Translations under genes and position numbers: made by a program
Origin: Actinomycetota bacterium
Lineage (GTDB): Bacteria > Actinomycetota > AC-67
Direction: 5' to 3'
Length of the DNA stretch: 26,603 nt
Assembly: GCA_041658565.1 (NCBI GenBank)
Contig: JBAZZY010000034.1
Location: 1-26,603 of the forward strand
The notes under the pieces: model-generated
The model's input: the letters and a program-made list of their open reading frames with translations, nothing else
The model's database searches: none
What the model was told of the DNA's origin: nothing
Part shown: piece by piece, positions 26,239 through 26,603 of the stretch
Position numbering within the stretch: the stretch's first letter is position 1
Layout: each line of letters opens with the position of its first letter

Positions 26239-26603
26239 TCACACGCCGGGTTCGAACTCCTCCGGCCCGGCCGAGACCGCAGCCGAGGCTTCCTGAGCGA
26301 CGGGCGCGCGCCCGAAACCCCTTCCTCTAACCACCATCGCCACCGCCAGCAACGCAACCAGTCCTCCCGCGATCTGCGCGAGCGTCACCGGCTCGGAAAG
26401 CCATGCGCGCGCCATCGCCGTCGCAACGATCGGTTGTGTCACCATCACGAGCGAAAGCATGGATAGGTCCACGTGGCGATGCGCCCACGTCACGAGCAAG
26501 TGGCCTCCTGTGCCGGACACGAAGGCAACCGCGGCGATCAGAACCCAGTCGATGCCGCGCGGCCCGGCAGCACTTCGCCCCCACACGGCCATGAACGGCG
26601 TGA
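26239..26603 (-). CDS. EamA/DMT-family transporter, C-terminal part, cut by the right edge
   Basis: The visible 120 codons contain about three hydrophobic segments: DWVLIAAVAFVSGTGGHLLVTWA, LSLVMVTQPIVATAMARAWL and LAQIAGGLVALLAVAMVV. The pattern SLVMVTQPIVATAMARAWLSEPVTLAQIAGG is the usual end of an EamA domain (drug/metabolite transporter superfamily, ten-helix carriers). The frame is open to the edge, so the N-terminal two thirds lie outside. A hydrophilic Ala/Glu-rich tail precedes the TGA at 26239. The substrate is unknown. Confidence 0.8.
   Translation of the reverse strand, partial: TPFMAVWGRSAAGPRGIDWVLIAAVAFVSGTGGHLLVTWAHRHVDLSMLSLVMVTQPIVATAMARAWLSEPVTLAQIAGGLVALLAVAMVVRGRGFGRAPVAQEASAAVSAGPEEFEPGV

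Noticed and set aside
24713..26296. Long plus-strand open frame opposite the secreted protein gene
   Set aside because: No ribosome binding site or protein pattern; the opposite strand has a signal peptide, a Shine-Dalgarno and sensible composition.

Overview
The window is GC-rich DNA with long open frames and frequent GTG starts. Its core gene order (leuS, comEA, comEC, holA, rpsT, lepA, hemW) is familiar from Actinobacteria. This is most likely a chromosomal piece of a high-GC, probably uncultured actinobacterium. That placement is an inference from synteny and protein style. Almost everything is on the minus strand; only rpsT, a tRNA-Ala and a RelB/RelE-type toxin-antitoxin pair are on the plus strand.

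From left to right: 1-3714 (-) is the N-terminal 1238 codons of a very large secreted protein made of about 93-residue IPT/TIG-like repeats, each ending in a CxxC motif. It runs off the left edge, and its only well-placed start is a non-canonical ATT. Then come hemW and lepA (-, GTGA overlap), rpsT (+), an orphan lipoprotein substrate-binding protein (-), holA (-), a secreted metzincin-like metalloprotease (-), comEC and comEA (-, 1 nt apart). 14518-19124 (-) is a tightly overlapping four-gene operon: a 73-aa twin-arginine-signal protein with a CCHC cysteine/histidine cluster, a molybdopterin catalytic subunit of type II DMSO-reductase character, a four-cluster ferredoxin subunit and an NrfD-type membrane anchor. 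A CDF metal exporter gene starts 1 nt after leuS. Then come tRNA-Ala(GGC), the toxin-antitoxin pair with a clear promoter/operator, a gene-free stretch with an imperfect palindrome, a small zinc-ribbon membrane protein, a secreted protein of unknown function, and the C-terminal part of an EamA/DMT transporter cut by the right edge.

Functionally the window mixes core translation, replication and DNA-uptake genes with accessory exported functions. The molybdoenzyme operon is the main metabolic module: the TAT-exported catalytic subunit passes electrons through the FeS subunit and NrfD to or from the quinone pool. Its substrate cannot be read from the sequence. The most unusual items are the small CCHC TAT protein leading that operon, the irregular start and 10-repeat super-periodicity of the repeat protein, and the palindromic operator overlapping the toxin-antitoxin promoter.
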